DNA of 64,000 bases, from contig NZ_KV440950.1 in NCBI RefSeq assembly GCF_001636405.1, forward strand, positions 891,712 to 955,711, in the 5' to 3' direction. The notes beneath the pieces are model-generated. The model was given only the letters and a program-made list of their open reading frames with translations. It was not told the origin of the DNA and made no database searches. The position numbers and the translations under genes were made by a program. Positions 1-9,108 of the stretch are shown here, piece after piece; within the stretch, counting starts at the first letter, position 1; every line of letters starts with the position of its first letter. The DNA comes from Peribacillus frigoritolerans (GTDB lineage Bacteria; Bacillota; Bacilli; Bacillales; DSM-1321).

Positions 1-1
1 G

Positions 2-529
2 CATTTTAAGAAAAATGGAATTGAATCTGCAGTCGTCAGTTTAACTGGATCAGTGGATGAGATTGCCAATGCGGCAAAAGGCTGCAATGCCATCGTGTTC
101 ACAGCAGGGTCCGGGGGTAGCACCGGTGCTGATCAAACGCTGTTGATTGATCTGGATGGTGCAGTTAAAACGATTGAAGCGGCAGAAATCTTGGGAATCG
201 ACCGATTCATCATGGTGAGTGCTTTTCAGGCCAATAATCGCGAAAACTGGAATGAAGCCATCAAACCCTATTATGTGGCCAAGCACTATGCGGATAGGGC
301 ATTGTTACAAAGCGATTTAAATTATACGATCATTCGGCCTGGCGGTCTGGTTAATGAACCGGGAACGGGCAAAGTGACCGCCGCCGAGGAATTGGAAAGA
401 GGCTCGATTGCCCGTGAAGATGTGGCTCGAACGATCCTTGCTTCATTGACCGATGAAAATACCTATAAGCGTTCATTTGATTTAATCTCTGGCGATACTG
501 CAATCGCGGAAGCCTTGAGGAAAATTTAA
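2..529 (+). CDS. yhfK: NAD(P)-binding SDR-type protein YhfK, 5'-truncated by the window edge
   Basis: The frame is open from base 2, so the N-terminus with the Rossmann glycine motif lies outside the window; about 175 residues remain. What is left follows B. subtilis YhfK closely, including the segments FTAGSGGSTG, the active-site-like region PYYVAKHYAD and YTIIRPGGLVNEPGTG. The family is an atypical short-chain dehydrogenase/NmrA-like group of cytosolic NAD(P)-binding proteins whose substrate is not established. A GTG at 53 is internal and is not taken as the start. The gene runs convergently into the acetyltransferase at 566, and a weak hairpin (CCAC-TCA-GTGG near 549) lies between them. 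Orthology is confident; function is not. Confidence 0.9.
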   Translation, partial: HFKKNGIESAVVSLTGSVDEIANAAKGCNAIVFTAGSGGSTGADQTLLIDLDGAVKTIEAAEILGIDRFIMVSAFQANNRENWNEAIKPYYVAKHYADRALLQSDLNYTIIRPGGLVNEPGTGKVTAAEELERGSIAREDVARTILASLTDENTYKRSFDLISGDTAIAEALRKI

Positions 530-565
530 CGTAAAACAGGGGCAGGGCCACTCAGTGGTCTCTGC

Positions 566-1132
566 TTATTTAATTCCTTCGATATGCTTGATGACCTTCG
601 CTGGGTTTCCAGCGACAACAACGCCTTCAGGAACATCCTTTGTTACGACGGCCCCTGAGGCGACGACGGAATGACTCCCTATTGTAACGCCAGGATTGAT
701 GATGGCCCTTCCTCCAATCCATACATGATCCCCTATCGTAACCGGTTTTCCGTATTCCACTCCAGAACTGCGTTCAAAGGGATCCAGCGGATGTGTAGCT
801 GTATAGATATGCACTCCGGGAGCCAACATGCAGTCCCTGCCAATTTTCACTTCGCAAACATCCAAAATGACACAATCAAAATTAGCATAAAAATTTTCCC
901 CGACAGAAATATTGTATCCATAGTCACAACGGAAAGTGGGTTCAATATATACATTTAGCCCAGTGGAACCTAAAAGCCGTTTCAGCAGTGCGGTCCGTTC
1001 ATCCCCTTCGCTTTCCGTTGTCTGATTGTATAACCGGGTCAACCTTCTGGCATTTTCACTATCTCTGATTAATTCCGGATCAGCGGCGATGTAAGGTTTC
1101 CCGCTCACCATCTTTTCTTTTTCAGTATTCAT
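566..1132 (-). CDS. maa: maltose/sugar O-acetyltransferase (LacA/Maa family)
   Basis: A 188-residue protein of the hexapeptide-repeat acyltransferase family. An N-terminal Mac domain (about residues 8-60) is followed by a left-handed beta-helix with repeats such as [17 protein letters not shown] and [22 protein letters not shown], and a C-terminal [11 protein letters not shown]. The catalytic histidine is expected in the TATHPLDP segment. Family members transfer acetyl from acetyl-CoA to the 6-OH of glucose, maltose or galactosides in the cytosol. Length matches B. subtilis Maa (about 184). The start is set by AGGAGGCG a few bases upstream of the ATG. The gene is monocistronic and convergent with yhfK. 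Sugar specificity cannot be read from sequence. Confidence 0.9.
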   Translation of the reverse strand: MNTEKEKMVSGKPYIAADPELIRDSENARRLTRLYNQTTESEGDERTALLKRLLGSTGLNVYIEPTFRCDYGYNISVGENFYANFDCVILDVCEVKIGRDCMLAPGVHIYTATHPLDPFERSSGVEYGKPVTIGDHVWIGGRAIINPGVTIGSHSVVASGAVVTKDVPEGVVVAGNPAKVIKHIEGIK

Positions 1133-1319
1133 GTATGCGCCTCCTGTTTTTTTTTTTTTTATATAGTTTGAAATAATATCTGAATATTAAAACATTTTTC
1201 CTGCAAAATAAATTGCAGTACTTTTTACTCAACTTTTCTGTTGTATCTAAATGCTTCTCTCGTTTTTTAAAAAAGAAGTTAGAAAAGAAAGATTTTTCCG
1301 AATAATGAATGAAATAGCT

Positions 1320-1348
1320 TTGACAAACGTTCCGCCGGATTTTATAGT
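1320..1348 (+). promoter_or_regulatory. sigma-A promoter of brnQ
   Basis: TTGACA (1320-1325) and TATAGT (1343-1348) are separated by exactly 17 bp. The predicted start near 1355 leaves a leader of about 140 nt before brnQ, in which I see no clear riboswitch, T-box or terminator. Confidence 0.8.
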
Positions 1349-1495
1349 AAGAAGAGTTATGGATGATTCATAGTTTCATGAAGGTCCATTTTAACAGATC
1401 AGTAGAATGGTTCGAAGTTCATGTCATTTTTTTTCGGAAATTGTGGACAACTCTTTTCTTGGTGAAGATAATCACAAAACAATGGAGGGCTCTAT

Positions 1496-2827
1496 ATGTC
1501 ACAGAAAGCACCGCTGTCTTTCGTCATTGTAACAGGATTAATGCTTTTTGCTTTATTTTTTGGTGCAGGAAACTTAATTTTCCCTGCCATGCTCGGTCAA
1601 TCCGCGGGGACCAATTTATGGTCGGCCAGTTTAGGGTTCATCATTACTGGTGTTGGACTGCCATTCATTACAATATTGGCCTTTGGTTTTTCAGGGAAAA
1701 ATGATGTTCAATCGCTTGCAAGCAGGGCACACCCCTTATTCGGCATCATTTTCACCGTCGTTCTTTATTTATCTTTGGGACCGCTTTTCGCACTTCCCAG
1801 AACGGGGAGTGTATCCTACGAAATAGGGATTAAACCTTTCCTATCTAATGATGTCGGATTTTTACCATTGCTGATATTCACGATCATATACTTTGGGATT
1901 GCCTGTTTATTATCCATCAATCCATCAAAAATGCTCGATATCGTCGGAAAAATATTAACACCTTTATTATTAATTTTCATCGGGATTCTCATTGTGGTCG
2001 CAATTATTAACCCAATGGGTGAAATCCAGGCACCAGCGGCTGATTATTCAGATAATTCTTTCTTTAAGGGGTTTAAAGAAGGATATTTGACCATGGATAC
2101 GCTGGCCGGATTTGCATTTGGGATCATCGTCATCAACGCGATCAAAGATAGAGGGATAACATCAAGAAAAGAAGTGTTGAACTTCTGTATGAAAGCCGGC
2201 TTAATCGCTGCCACCTTGTTGGTGATCGTTTATGCGTCTATAACTTATGTAGGTGCAACAAGTGTGGAAAAACTCGGTCAACTGGGTAATGGCGGAGACG
2301 TTTTGGCCCAAGCCTCGAACCATTTTTTCGGACCGGCTGGTGCCGTGTTGTTAGGGTTGATTGTAATCGCTGCTTGCCTGACTACAAGCATCGGTTTAAT
2401 AACGGCTTGTGCTACGTATTTCAATAAAATACTGCCTGCCGTATCGTATAAATCTTATGTCGTCATCTTCTCCGTTTTCAGTGCGGCCGTTGCCAATGTA
2501 GGTTTGACCAAGCTGATTTCCATTACAGTGCCTGTGTTAACGGCGCTTTATCCCGTGGCAATCGTTTTGATTGTTCTTACGTTCTTCCATTCCTTATTCA
2601 AAGGGAAATCAGAGGTATATTTAGGAAGCTTGTTATTAACGGCCATCATCAGCATAATGGATGGAATAGTGGCATCAGGCATTAAACTGGATGCCGTTTC
2701 GGACCTTTTCACTCAATACCTTCCACTATATAGTGTAGGGGTGGGCTGGGTGATTCCTGCCATCATCGGCGGTGTATTGGGCTATATGGTATACCTATTG
2801 AAAGGTGACCCTAAGGAAGCCTATTAA
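1496..2827 (+). CDS. brnQ: branched-chain amino acid transport system II carrier protein
   Basis: A 443-residue, very hydrophobic protein with about 12 membrane segments. It matches the LIVCS family from its N-terminal signature (FALFFGAGNLIFPAMLGQ) onward. BrnQ imports leucine, isoleucine and valine by Na+ or H+ symport across the cytoplasmic membrane. The start is supported by GGAGGG upstream of the ATG. The gene is monocistronic, with a consensus promoter about 150 bp upstream and a hairpin just downstream. Substrate preference among the three amino acids cannot be decided here. Confidence 0.95.
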   Translation: MSQKAPLSFVIVTGLMLFALFFGAGNLIFPAMLGQSAGTNLWSASLGFIITGVGLPFITILAFGFSGKNDVQSLASRAHPLFGIIFTVVLYLSLGPLFALPRTGSVSYEIGIKPFLSNDVGFLPLLIFTIIYFGIACLLSINPSKMLDIVGKILTPLLLIFIGILIVVAIINPMGEIQAPAADYSDNSFFKGFKEGYLTMDTLAGFAFGIIVINAIKDRGITSRKEVLNFCMKAGLIAATLLVIVYASITYVGATSVEKLGQLGNGGDVLAQASNHFFGPAGAVLLGLIVIAACLTTSIGLITACATYFNKILPAVSYKSYVVIFSVFSAAVANVGLTKLISITVPVLTALYPVAIVLIVLTFFHSLFKGKSEVYLGSLLLTAIISIMDGIVASGIKLDAVSDLFTQYLPLYSVGVGWVIPAIIGGVLGYMVYLLKGDPKEAY

Positions 2828-2857
2828 GGGATACCATTCTCTAACATCGAATCTTGA

Positions 2858-2884
2858 AAGGAGCTGTCTTGATGACAGCTCCTT
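2858..2884 (+). terminator. hairpin terminator after brnQ
   Basis: An 11-bp perfect stem (AAGGAGCTGTC / GACAGCTCCTT) closes a TTGAT loop about 30 bp after the brnQ stop. The T-tract is poor (AGTTTG). The same stem and loop recur at 3558, on the far side of the repeat array. Confidence 0.6.
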
Positions 2885-2938
2885 AGTTTGTCTACAAAAG
2901 TGAGTTCGGAATGCTCTCACCCGTCCCCTGTTTTAATG

Positions 2939-3535
2939 AGGCTTGGCATCGGCGGAAATGGAGCGGATTTCTTTAAATCAAGCTGGAACGTCTTTTTCAT
3001 AAAAAGCTGCAGCGGACTAGTTCTATATGGTTTTTTATTGTTTTATGAACCCTTATTGGATTGAAGAAATTTGCGACACCCCTGCCGAATATCTGGCTAG
3101 CCAAGACCCCACAGCCGCTTGCGGTGAGGAGGCTTGGCAGACAGTCGGCGGAAAGGGAGCGGATTTCAGAAATCAAGCTGGAACGTCTTTTTCCTAAAAA
3201 GCTGCAGCGAACTAGTTCCATATGGTTTTTTATTGTTCTATGAACCCTTAGTGGATTGAAGAAATTTGCGATACCCCTGCCGAATATCTGGCGAGCCCAG
3301 ACCCCACAGCCGCGTGCGGTGCGGAGGCTTGGCAGACAGTCGGCGGAAAGGGAGCGGATTTCAGAAATCAAGCTGGAACGTCTTTTTCATAAAAAGCTGC
3401 AGCGAACTAGTTTCATATGGTTTTTTATTGTTTTATGAACTCTTATTGTATGGAAGAAAGCTGCGACACTCAGTTAGTTTTGATGAGCCTTGGTTAGAGT
3501 AAGGAACGGATTTCTGAAATGAAAAACTCACTTTA
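2939..3535 (+). repeat. tandem array of A-type structured repeats (period 195 bp)
   Basis: A partial copy (2939-3015), two full copies (cores 3061-3183 and 3256-3378) and a decayed copy (from 3451) lie head to tail at 195-bp spacing. Each full core holds an outer helix GCCGA/TCGGC, a middle helix GCCAAG/CTTGGC and an inner CCG..CGG hairpin, then a tail GGAAAGGGAGCGGATTT. Between cores lies a conserved T-rich stretch ending in ATGAACCC. Small open frames cross the array but merely repeat with the DNA, so I assign no protein. The array fills the gap between brnQ and the MoxR gene. Confidence 0.85.
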
Positions 3536-3557
3536 CTCCGGGTTTATCTACAGTCGG

Positions 3558-3587
3558 GGAGCTGTCTTGATGACAGCTCCTTTTCTT
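3558..3587 (+). terminator. second copy of the brnQ-side hairpin
   Basis: GGAGCTGTC / GACAGCTCC with a TTGAT loop, followed by TTTTCTT. It is identical over stem and loop to the hairpin at 2858, here with a better T-tract. It may be the original brnQ terminator displaced by growth of the array. Confidence 0.6.
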
Positions 3588-3646
3588 AGTGTTTGTTTTT
3601 AATGGGAAAGAGCCTTAAAATGTTCAGAAAGGGGTGTAGGAACATA

Positions 3647-4513
3647 ATGATCAATCGATTACCAACAGAAATAGCAAATATATTACAAGCAAGCAAAAAG
3701 AATCCTGCTCAATTTGAGGAATTGATCAGGAGCGGCGGATATCTGCCTCCCGAGATGGAGTTGATGGTGGATGCCATCACGGCCTTGAGCATGGGGAAGA
3801 ATATCCTTTTGAAGGGTCCGACAGGGGCTGGAAAGACAAAGTTTGCCGAGACTTTATCGAACTTATTCAATCAGCCGATGTTCAGCGTCAACTGCTCAGT
3901 CGACTTGGATGCAGAAAGCTTATTGGGCTTCAAGACGCTGGCTTACAAAGAGGAAAAACAAGTGATAGAATTCGTACCTGGACCAGTGACCAATTCGATG
4001 AATCACGGTCACTTCTTATATATAGATGAAATCAACATGGCAAAACCGGAGACTCTGCCGCTTATCAATGGTGTGCTTGATTACAGAAGGACGATAACGA
4101 ATCCGTTCACGAATGAAGTCATAACGGCAAAAGAAGGCTTTAATGTGATTGCTGCAATCAACGAAGGGTATGTCGGGACAGTGCCGCTGAACGAAGCGCT
4201 AAAAAATAGGTTTGTCATCATTGAAGTTCCTTATATCGAAGGGGAGCAGTTAAAGCAATTGATAGAAACCAATACAATGCTGAAGGACCCAAGAAGTATT
4301 GACTTGTTCGTTAAACTGTCGAGTGATTTGATAAATGCCGTGAATCAAGGGAAGGTGGCTGAAGATGCGGCGTCGATCAGGGCTTTGCTTGATGCTTGCG
4401 ATCTGAGTGTGTTGATCCCGCCGAAACGGGCGATTCTTCGTTCCATTGTGGATAAGTTGGACGAGGAACGGGAGCGTGAGTTCGTGAAGAACTTGGCTGA
4501 CACATTATTCTAA
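3647..4513 (+). CDS. yojN: MoxR-family AAA+ ATPase (YojN-like)
   Basis: A protein of about 288 residues with Walker A GPTGAGKT (residues 57-64), Walker B FLYIDEINMA and the downstream sensor region GFNVIAAINE, typical of MoxR/NorQ/CbbQ AAA+ ATPases. These remodel or activate a partner complex together with a VWA-domain protein; that partner is the next gene, 15 bp downstream. The ATG at 3647 is chosen over upstream in-frame starts because GGGGTGTAGGA sits just in front of it. The pair matches B. subtilis YojN/YojO in order and size. The substrate complex is unknown; a role like NorQ/NorD in metalloenzyme maturation is inference. Confidence 0.9.
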   Translation: MINRLPTEIANILQASKKNPAQFEELIRSGGYLPPEMELMVDAITALSMGKNILLKGPTGAGKTKFAETLSNLFNQPMFSVNCSVDLDAESLLGFKTLAYKEEKQVIEFVPGPVTNSMNHGHFLYIDEINMAKPETLPLINGVLDYRRTITNPFTNEVITAKEGFNVIAAINEGYVGTVPLNEALKNRFVIIEVPYIEGEQLKQLIETNTMLKDPRSIDLFVKLSSDLINAVNQGKVAEDAASIRALLDACDLSVLIPPKRAILRSIVDKLDEEREREFVKNLADTLF

Positions 4514-4528
4514 CTAGGAGAATGCCTC

Positions 4529-6445
4529 ATGAAGTATATCCGGTTCAATGATTCAATAATAGATACGGCACTTTTTTTACAGCTTCAGGATCTCTCGACT
4601 GTTTTATCCGGCATTCCTGAGCTGGAATTCGAATACAATTATGGCTCCTTCATTGATCTGATCGAGAATAAGGTCACTGCCAGCCACTTTTGGGAAAATG
4701 GCAATAAGGAAGTAAAGGAAGCGGGGCTGAAAACGGACGTGCTTCTTAGAACGATAGGCACGCTGCATCATACAACAATCCGGAGCATGAAGGAGTATCA
4801 GGACAGCATCGGGGAAAGTTCACTCCCGAAGTTTGCAGCCCAATTATTCGCTTTGCTGGAAGATTTGCGATTGGAAGAATTGGTGAAGAAAGAAAGACCA
4901 GGCACGAAAAAATGGTTTTCGGTAAGGGGGGCTTACCTTAAACAATATTTCGAAAGCCAATTGGCGACGAATGTCACAAGAAGTTTTGCACTGGATGAAT
5001 TATATTGCCTCATATATTTACTGCTTCAATCCGACAGGCCGGATCCGATTTTTCCTAGGGCCAACGAAAGGCAGCTGGAAGAACTGGAGAAACTCAAACC
5101 GTTCATCCATGCGGTCTTTGATGCCACTAAAACCAGTGATATCACGAGGATTTGCGAGCAAATCGTTTTCCGTGTGAACGATGGGTACGAAGATACGATG
5201 AATGAATATTTCATTTTCCCCATTGCAAGTGTGGAAAAGTATAAAGCAAATACCCTATTTGATGAACTGACTAGAAATGATGAACTGTTGAACGATGATA
5301 CAGATGATGCAGACGAAGAAAAAAGTGAGTTCATTGATGAAAAATTCTCGACTTGGCATCGGGAGAACAAGAACGGCGAAAGTAATTCGACGTTTCTCCA
5401 ATTTGAATTGGAGCAGGGAACGAAAACAAGCCTGATGGGCGGAGGTGCCCGGGAAGCGGAAGATGCCGACCAAGCACTGGCTTCAATCCAGGGTTCATCA
5501 GGGGAAAGTCAACAAAAGGAATACAATCAGCAAGAAACGCTGGAGAAGAAACAAACCAATATGGGCAAAAGCGGTGAACATCCATTTGGTGAAGAAAATA
5601 AAGACGTCGTTCAGGTAATCAAAGAAGCCAAAGTACCAACACTTATGGAAGAGAAACGCTACCAAGAGTTTGTTGCGGATATCGAACCGTTCAAGAGGAA
5701 ACTCTCCAGTACCATTGAAAAGACGCTGGAAAATAAAAAGAACGCACCAAGAAAAGATTTGGTTTTTGGCCGTTTATCAAAGAAATTACTGCCGCTTGTA
5801 TTTGAAGAAAATCCAAGGGTCTTTTATAAAAAGAACCAGGATTCTAATGAAATGGATGCGGTATTCACATTGCTTATCGATTGCTCGGCTTCCATGCACA
5901 ACAAAATGGATGAAACGAAACGAGGGGTCGTCCTGTTTCATGAAGTGCTGAAGAAATTAAGGATCCCCCACTCGATCGTGGGTTTCTGGGAAGATGCCAA
6001 TGAAGTGAGGGAAGGATATCAGCCAAACTACTTCCATGTGATCCAGTCCCATTCCGATTCTCTTTATCTAAACTCAGGAGCTAAAATTATGCAGCTTGAG
6101 CCAGAGGAAGACAACCGCGACGGATACAGTATCAGGGTTGCCTCAATGGAATTGGAAAAAAGGCGCGAAAAAAACCGTTTCTTGCTCGTATTTTCCGATG
6201 GTGAGCCGGCGGCAAGCGATTATGATCAAAATGGAATTGTCGATACACACCTTGCTGTTTCGGAAGCCAGGAAAAAGGGCATCGAAGTCATCGGCCTGTT
6301 TTTAGCGGATGGAGGCATCGATGAGAGTGAAGAGATGACGATGAAAAACATCTATGGCAAAGAACGCCTGATGATTCCGAGTGTAGCTGAATTGCCAGAG
6401 CAATTTACACCGCTGTTAAAAAAATTGCTGCTGAAGACCATTTAA
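4529..6445 (+). CDS. yojO: VWA-domain protein (NorD/CobT-like, YojO)
   Basis: A protein of 638 residues, equal in length to B. subtilis YojO. The N-terminal two thirds are helical, with an acidic linker (DDTDDADEEKSEF, about residues 254-266) and a Gln/Glu-rich low-complexity stretch. A C-terminal von Willebrand A domain begins near residue 445 with the MIDAS motif D-C-S-A-S (residues 451-455); FSDGEPAASD follows later. Such proteins present metal-bound ligands to complexes remodelled by a partner MoxR ATPase. It overlaps no gene and shares a probable operon with the upstream ATPase (15-bp gap, AGGAG before the ATG). A terminator follows. Confidence 0.9.
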   Translation: MKYIRFNDSIIDTALFLQLQDLSTVLSGIPELEFEYNYGSFIDLIENKVTASHFWENGNKEVKEAGLKTDVLLRTIGTLHHTTIRSMKEYQDSIGESSLPKFAAQLFALLEDLRLEELVKKERPGTKKWFSVRGAYLKQYFESQLATNVTRSFALDELYCLIYLLLQSDRPDPIFPRANERQLEELEKLKPFIHAVFDATKTSDITRICEQIVFRVNDGYEDTMNEYFIFPIASVEKYKANTLFDELTRNDELLNDDTDDADEEKSEFIDEKFSTWHRENKNGESNSTFLQFELEQGTKTSLMGGGAREAEDADQALASIQGSSGESQQKEYNQQETLEKKQTNMGKSGEHPFGEENKDVVQVIKEAKVPTLMEEKRYQEFVADIEPFKRKLSSTIEKTLENKKNAPRKDLVFGRLSKKLLPLVFEENPRVFYKKNQDSNEMDAVFTLLIDCSASMHNKMDETKRGVVLFHEVLKKLRIPHSIVGFWEDANEVREGYQPNYFHVIQSHSDSLYLNSGAKIMQLEPEEDNRDGYSIRVASMELEKRREKNRFLLVFSDGEPAASDYDQNGIVDTHLAVSEARKKGIEVIGLFLADGGIDESEEMTMKNIYGKERLMIPSVAELPEQFTPLLKKLLLKTI

Positions 6446-6464
6446 GAAATAGTAAATAAACACG

Positions 6465-6501
6465 CAGTAGGATTCAAATTTGGATCTTACTGTTTTTTTT
6501 T
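6465..6501 (+). terminator. intrinsic terminator of the yojN-yojO operon
   Basis: CAGTA(G)GAT and GATC(T)TACTG pair across a short AT-rich loop and are followed by nine T residues. Confidence 0.8.
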
Positions 6502-6599
6502 GGCTTTGTCAGCTATTGGTGGAAACTTAAAATGAACGTCGAATGAGATTTCTTTTGTCGTGATTGGGGTAAACCATAGATGAGGAAGTGATCATTTTG

Positions 6600-7292
6600 A
6601 TGAATGTACTTTTTATGCTGCTTTATTTTATAATCATTGTTCTTGTAATTGAAATATCGGTCACCTTGTTGAAATTGACTGGATTAAAAGGCACAGTGGC
6701 AAGATTTCAGGTTATTTCCATGCTGACGGGCACTGGTTTTACAACTGACGAGTCAAAATCCATCATCGATCATCCCGTTCGAAGGAAAATAAGCATGTTC
6801 TTAATTTTATTTGGTGCATTCTCGCTTGCTGTCATCATTTCATCGATCAGTACATTGCTTACAGATGATCTGCGTTTGATGGAGTTAAGCATCATTATTG
6901 GAATCCTGCTGGTTTTAACCATTTTAGTGAAGGTTCCATTTTTGAATAATAGATTATCGAATAAGATGAAAAGTGAAATGTACAATCATTATGAATTATG
7001 GGAACACCCGATAGAAGAGGTCTTATTTTTAGAAGATGAAGACGTGGTCATGGAAATCGATATTTATGAGGGCTCGGAGTTCATCGATGTCAAAGCCTTT
7101 GATGTCATTTCACATGGAGCCGATATCAATATTTTATTTATTGAAAGCGGAGAAGTGAAAATCAGAAAAGAGCTATATGAGTATAAAATCAAATTAGGGG
7201 ATAATCTCTTTTTATATGGAAATAAAAAAGAGATAGAAGAAACATTCTCAAAAGAAATCGAAGAGATGAAGAAGAAAAGTGCATCAGACTGA
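6600..7292 (+). CDS. membrane protein with TrkA-C (RCK_C) domain
   Basis: About 230 residues. The N-terminal half has three or four membrane helices and a segment MLTGTGFTTDES that resembles the selectivity-loop region of TrkH/KtrB-type cation transporters. After residue 140 a soluble RCK_C/TrkA-C fold is suggested by DINILFIESGEVKIRKELYEYKIKLGDNLFLYG. RCK_C domains bind small ligands and gate cation transport, so a role in ion homeostasis is plausible but inferred. GAGGAAG at 6582 could serve a TTG at 6597 or the ATG at 6600; a GTG at 6588 lies too close to it. Monocistronic, followed by a strong hairpin. The protein is too short to be a complete K+ channel. Confidence 0.75.
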   Translation: MNVLFMLLYFIIIVLVIEISVTLLKLTGLKGTVARFQVISMLTGTGFTTDESKSIIDHPVRRKISMFLILFGAFSLAVIISSISTLLTDDLRLMELSIIIGILLVLTILVKVPFLNNRLSNKMKSEMYNHYELWEHPIEEVLFLEDEDVVMEIDIYEGSEFIDVKAFDVISHGADINILFIESGEVKIRKELYEYKIKLGDNLFLYGNKKEIEETFSKEIEEMKKKSASD

Positions 7293-7327
7293 AAAGATCC
7301 CAGCCTATATTAAAGCTGGGATCTTTT
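7292..7327. terminator. bidirectional intrinsic terminator
   Basis: A perfect stem AAAAGATCCCAGC / GCTGGGATCTTTT with A- and T-rich flanks sits between the converging gene at 6600 and the small gene at 7342. Confidence 0.85.
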
Positions 7328-7341
7328 GAAGATTGTCTTCA

Positions 7342-7461
7342 TTAGTGTTTTTTATTCGGTAATTTCTGAGCGGGATTCCCATTACCTTGACGGCGCATAT
7401 TGCCTTCTTGCTTTTTTTGCTGCTCTTGTATGCTTTCAACAAACTCCTTTGAACTTTTCAT
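7342..7461 (-). CDS. 39-residue conserved small protein, DUF4023-like
   Basis: A short frame preceded by a strong GGAGGAGG about 10 bases before the ATG. It encodes a charged, Gln/Lys-rich peptide beginning MKSSKEFVESIQEQQ and ending QKLPNKKH. Size, composition and the LPNKxH ending match what I recall of the DUF4023 family of tiny Bacillus proteins of unknown function, some found in spores; this match is from memory. It reads towards the shared terminator at 7292. The strong ribosome site and clean stop argue that it is real. Confidence 0.7.
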   Translation of the reverse strand: MKSSKEFVESIQEQQKKQEGNMRRQGNGNPAQKLPNKKH

Positions 7462-7659
7462 GGAATGTACCTCCTCCGTTATTTTCTTTTTTACTATAAC
7501 CAGAAGAGGTGGAATTCATGAGTATGCAAAAAGGAACGGTGGTCATATGGACGAAAAGTGGTGATTTTGTTCCACAAGTGAGTTGAAAAGAATATGGGTC
7601 AATCGTTTTAAATATCGCTATCTAATGTTAGAATACATTACATTAGAATATTTTGAATA

Positions 7660-7688
7660 TTGACAAAAATAAAGCCGGTATCTATAAT
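7660..7688 (+). promoter_or_regulatory. sigma-A promoter of the ethanolamine sensor-kinase gene
   Basis: TTGACA (7660-7665), a 17-bp spacer and TATAAT (7683-7688) form a perfect consensus promoter about 45 bp upstream of the kinase start. Confidence 0.85.
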
Positions 7689-7734
7689 AATCAATAATAA
7701 TATCCATGAATAAACGTTTATTGGGGTTTTGCCT

Positions 7735-9108
7735 ATGGAACGGACAATGACCGTCCGGGATTTATGTGCGTTGCATACTCATTTATTGGACAGTGATATT
7801 CAAATTCTTGAAAACCTATCAACGAATTTACCGTTGATAGCCGATTTGAATAAAGCGAATGTGTTTATTGATTGTCCGGTGCGTGAAGGGAAGCATGCCA
7901 TTGTCGTTGCAGAGGCATGCGGACACTCCGTTAAATCGGTTTACGATCATCCGGTTGTCGGTAAATTTGCTTATGAGGCATTCGAACCGGCCGTATTTTA
8001 TGTATTGCGTACCGGAAAGGACATGTTCGTGAATCGGGCATTGACTCAAGAGGGAGCGATGGTCCAGCAAAGTGTCGTTCCAATCAAGGGGGAATGCAAT
8101 CGTGTCATCGCCGTTTTGATCATGGAAAAGGTGATTCATGAAGAACCTGAGTCTTTCAATCAGTTTGATAGGCAAGATCAACAAAATTCCTTAGTTCCTG
8201 AATTTATCGAGGAGTCCATTTTCCTGATTAATTACCAAAACCGACTTGTTTATACGAATCCTGCTGCCATTAATTTAGTATCGGAAATATGTTTGACGGA
8301 CTGTGTTTTAGGTGAATCGATTTTCGATTATTTTCCTGGCTTTGCCGATGTTCTTGCTTCAAAAGAGGACATTTTGATGAAGGAAATGAACATTGGTAAA
8401 AAGATTATCCAACTAAAGAAATTCCATTTGGGCAACAAGAATTCCAATGAAACGTTCATCATCATCCGGGACCTGACTGAACTGCGGGATAAAGAAAGGG
8501 AGCTGATCAGCAAGTCAGTAGCGATTCGTGAAATTCATCATAGGGTGAAGAATAATTTGCAGACAGTGGCCAGTTTACTTCGGCTGCAAATGAGGTTAGG
8601 AGCCCCTGAAGAAAGCAAGCCCCATTTATTGGTCAGTTTGAACCGGGTGTTAAGCATATCGTCGGTTTATGAAATCATTTTGGCAAGCAGTCAGGTCGAT
8701 CATGTGGATCTGCTGGAGCTTATTAGAAAAATAGGCGATATGATCGTTCATACGGAGGGGCAAGCTCGCCAATGCGTAAGCATTGAATATAGGGGTGAGC
8801 TTCATTCGATTGATTCCGACATTGGCATTTCGGTCGCGCTGGTGGTGAATGAGCTCATTCATAATTGTTTGAAACATGCTTTCAAGGAAGGGACGGAAGG
8901 GAATATAACCGTATCCTTGCAAAAGGACGGTCCTGAATTGGAACTTCAAGTAAGAGATGATGGCATCGGATATTCACCTGCAGTGAAACCTTCTTTGGGG
9001 CTGGATATCATCCGCATGACGGTGGAAAATGATTTGGATGGGGAGTTTTCGATTCAGCGGATTAAAGAAGGTACCCTGGCTTCTGTAAGATTTCCATACA
9101 AGAGGTAG
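7735..9108 (+). CDS. eutW: sensor histidine kinase of the EutW/PdtaS type
   Basis: About 457 residues, no membrane segments. A GAF-like N-terminal sensor domain (1-140) is followed by a PAS-like segment (about 155-245), a HisKA_2 dimerisation box IREIHHRVKNNLQT (phospho-acceptor His 268 or 269) and a HATPase domain with N-box VNELIHNCLKHAF and G-box DDGIGYSP. This layout is that of cytosolic EutW kinases, which sense ethanolamine and phosphorylate the ANTAR regulator EutV. The eutV gene follows directly. GGGG at 7723 favours the ATG at 7735 over a TTG at 7729. Ligand identity is inferred from context. Confidence 0.88.
   Translation: MERTMTVRDLCALHTHLLDSDIQILENLSTNLPLIADLNKANVFIDCPVREGKHAIVVAEACGHSVKSVYDHPVVGKFAYEAFEPAVFYVLRTGKDMFVNRALTQEGAMVQQSVVPIKGECNRVIAVLIMEKVIHEEPESFNQFDRQDQQNSLVPEFIEESIFLINYQNRLVYTNPAAINLVSEICLTDCVLGESIFDYFPGFADVLASKEDILMKEMNIGKKIIQLKKFHLGNKNSNETFIIIRDLTELRDKERELISKSVAIREIHHRVKNNLQTVASLLRLQMRLGAPEESKPHLLVSLNRVLSISSVYEIILASSQVDHVDLLELIRKIGDMIVHTEGQARQCVSIEYRGELHSIDSDIGISVALVVNELIHNCLKHAFKEGTEGNITVSLQKDGPELELQVRDDGIGYSPAVKPSLGLDIIRMTVENDLDGEFSIQRIKEGTLASVRFPYKR

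Noticed and set aside
1426..1442. Possible CodY box in the brnQ leader
   Set aside because: TTTTTTCGGAAATTG differs from the consensus AATTTTCWGAAAATT at about five of 15 positions.
3061..3438. 60- to 124-codon open frames on both strands of the first repeat array
   Set aside because: They recur with the 195-bp unit, have no ribosome sites and resemble no protein; the constraint seen is on base pairing, not codons. The same holds for frames in 15.2, 20.2, 27.9-28.7, 33.0 and 53.8 kb repeats.
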